DNA of 17,265 nt from Acidobacteriota bacterium (GTDB lineage Bacteria > Acidobacteriota > Terriglobia > UBA7540), in NCBI GenBank assembly GCA_003165615.1, contig PLWR01000303.1:4582-21846 (forward strand), written 5' to 3'. The notes beneath the pieces were generated by a model. The model made no database searches, was not told where the DNA came from, and saw nothing but the letters and a program-made list of their open reading frames with translations. Both the position numbers and the translations under genes were made by a program. Below, piece by piece: positions 15,958 to 17,265 of this stretch. Each line of letters begins with the position of its first letter. The stretch's first letter is position 1.

Positions 15958-17000
15958 AGAACAGGCTCCGCCGGGGTGGGCTCTCCCAAAACTCTCCGCA
16001 GGCGGCGCAAGCCCTTGCTCGTGTACCAGTTCCTGGCCCGGTAGAATTGTCGCGGCGGCATCAACAGCGTGCTGAGAAGCACCAGCGACTTGAAGGCGCG
16101 GTAAGCGAGGGAAGTCTTGCTGTAGGCGGTGCGATAAGCTTCGCGCTCCACGCGGAAAGTGTCCCACGGTTTTCCACCATCCAAGCTCAGCTTCATGCGC
16201 TCGACGTCAACCCATATTGGTTCCAGCACCGTCGTGATGATTTCCGGGGACACTCCCTGCTGAGATAAGGCTGCGGGCAGGGTGCGCAGCAACGCGCTCA
16301 GGGCGTCGTGCTTCCTGCGCAGCTTTACCGGATCGCCGGGCTGAAGCATGAACAGGTTGCCCCCGTGGAAGCGATAGTGGAACAGTGGCTGCTTGAGGAT
16401 GATGGCGGGAGCTATTGCCGGGGCCAGGGTAAAAATATACTCGTCCGCTTCAATCACCAGCTCCTCGGGAATCGGCAGGATCCGGTCAAGCACCGTCCTG
16501 CGGATGGTGATCTTGCTGGTTCCCAGAAAAGCTCGCAATTGAGAAAAGAGGCGGGCCTCGCCGACGCTGCGCAATTGAATCTCATAATCCCTCTCCGGCA
16601 CCACCACGAGATGCGGCTGGGAGCCGGAATAAAATTCGTACCACCCATGACCCACAGCGCCCACTTCCGGATGCTTCGCCAATTGCGCGAGGGCAATACT
16701 CAACTTTCCTTTTTCCCACCAATCGTCGCCGTCCAGGAAAGCCACGATGTCAGCATGCGTTTCCGGGATTCCAGCATTAAATGCTGAAGCCTGCCCGCCG
16801 TTGGTCTTTTGCAGATAGCGGACGCGCGGGGCGAACTTGCGAACGATGGCCGCCGTGCCGTCCGTGGACCCGTCGTCCACCACGATCACTTCCATTTCCC
16901 CGGGCGGTACGTCCTGCCCGAGCACGCTCACGATCGCCTGCTCGATGAAGCGTTCGTGGTTATACGTGTCGATTAATACGCTGACCAAAGGCTTGGACAT
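15933..17000 (-). CDS. Family 2 (GT-A) glycosyltransferase
   Basis: The 355-residue inverting-type glycosyltransferase would use a nucleotide sugar and a divalent metal in the cytoplasm. The N-terminal domain opens 'VSVLIDTYNHERFIEQAIVS', followed by 'VIVVDDGSTDGT' (38-49, donor-binding DDG at 42-44) and 'AFLDGDDWWEKGK' (87-99, the metal-binding DxD equivalent at 90-93). The C-terminal third is basic and amphipathic ('SLAYRAFKSLVLLSTLLMPP', then a run rich in Arg), suggesting membrane association. Its ATG shares one base with the upstream stop (TAATG). The last seven residues (TERCEIE) and the TGA stop lie in the outer arm of the adjacent palindromic element, so the original C-terminus may have been replaced by insertion. 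The ribosome binding site is weak, consistent with coupling to the gene upstream. Confidence 0.92.
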   Translation of the reverse strand: MSKPLVSVLIDTYNHERFIEQAIVSVLGQDVPPGEMEVIVVDDGSTDGTAAIVRKFAPRVRYLQKTNGGQASAFNAGIPETHADIVAFLDGDDWWEKGKLSIALAQLAKHPEVGAVGHGWYEFYSGSQPHLVVVPERDYEIQLRSVGEARLFSQLRAFLGTSKITIRRTVLDRILPIPEELVIEADEYIFTLAPAIAPAIILKQPLFHYRFHGGNLFMLQPGDPVKLRRKHDALSALLRTLPAALSQQGVSPEIITTVLEPIWVDVERMKLSLDGGKPWDTFRVEREAYRTAYSKTSLAYRAFKSLVLLSTLLMPPRQFYRARNWYTSKGLRRLRRVLGEPTPAEPVLTERCEIE

Positions 17001-17265
17001 TATCTCGTTTGCGGGGGATCAATGGCTCGGCCTATCGCCTGGTTTTGTGAGGGCAGCCGTGTGGCCCCAAACTTGGTTTGCCAGTAGAGCTTCAAGTCGC
17101 GATAGGGCATGTAGAGCAGGCACAGGAAATCGAGCCCCAGAAGTTCGTAATTGCCAGAGCGCCAATCTGCGGCGACGTGGCCCCAAAACATGGTTCGGAA
17201 ATGGGCGCGATAGAAGGTGGCCAGAATCGAGCGCAGGCGAATACGCGTGAAATAGGCCTGGACTC
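17000..17265 (-). CDS. C-terminal fragment of a gene cut by the window edge
   Basis: An open frame enters at the right edge and runs about 87 codons to the TAA at 17002-17000, which overlaps the next start as TAATG. The visible part begins 'VQAYFTRIRLRSILATFYRA' and contains 'MFWGHVAADWRSGNYELLGL' and 'LYMPYRDLKLYWQTKFG'. It is rich in aromatic and basic residues, like the membrane-proximal tails of some family-2 glycosyltransferases. I do not recognise a family motif, so the function stays open. An internal ATG at 17191 could give a 63-residue protein, but the frame is open upstream and a truncated larger gene is more likely. Confidence 0.65.
   Translation of the reverse strand, partial: VQAYFTRIRLRSILATFYRAHFRTMFWGHVAADWRSGNYELLGLDFLCLLYMPYRDLKLYWQTKFGATRLPSQNQAIGRAIDPPQTR

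Noticed and set aside
1..17265. tRNA or rRNA genes, CRISPR arrays, riboswitches, transposases or phage genes
   Set aside because: No cloverleaf, regularly spaced repeat, transposase motif or phage protein was seen on either strand. The only repeat of note is the palindromic element at 15761-15957.

Overview
The window reads as one long stretch of a bacterial chromosome carrying a surface or extracellular polysaccharide locus. All thirteen recognisable genes lie on the minus strand, so transcription runs from the right end of the window to the left. The most informative taxonomic clue is the leftmost gene, a secreted von Willebrand factor A-like protein with C-terminal TPRs, of the type known as the 'VWFA-related Acidobacterial domain'. 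With the GC-rich, dense coding, this suggests Acidobacteriota; no ribosomal or other marker gene is present to confirm it.

Layout, in order of transcription. (a) 17265-15933: the C-terminal end of an unidentified gene cut by the window edge, overlapping by one base a family-2 (GT-A) glycosyltransferase. (b) 15932-15628: a 305-bp gap dominated by a GC-rich, nested palindromic element (15761-15957). Its outer arm also encodes the last residues and stop codon of the preceding glycosyltransferase. (c) 15627-5819: eight genes packed with junctions of -8 to 0 bp (TAATG, 8-bp overlap, GTGA, TGATG, TGAATG, TGATG, ATGA). They are a NodU/CmcH-type O-carbamoyltransferase, three GT-B glycosyltransferases, a SAM-dependent methyltransferase, a multi-spanning Wzy/O-antigen-ligase-like membrane protein, and two more GT-B glycosyltransferases. 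(d) 5758-2476: after a 60-bp gap another GT4 glycosyltransferase, then after 109 bp an AsnB-type glutamine-dependent amidotransferase. (e) 2475-2192: a 284-bp gap with two inverted repeats, then the VWA/TPR protein (2191-167), which has its own strong ribosome binding site and is probably a separate unit. A 9-bp-stem hairpin follows it.

Together, seven glycosyltransferases would build an oligosaccharide repeat on a lipid carrier at the inner face of the cytoplasmic membrane. The carbamoyltransferase, the AsnB-like amidotransferase and the methyltransferase could decorate sugars, and the Wzy-like protein would polymerise or ligate the product on the periplasmic side. The initiating phosphoglycosyl transferase, a flippase, nucleotide-sugar synthesis genes and Wza/Wzc export genes are not visible here and would have to lie outside. 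The sugar composition and the specificity of each glycosyltransferase cannot be read from the sequence. No RNA genes, CRISPR arrays, transposase genes or phage genes were seen.
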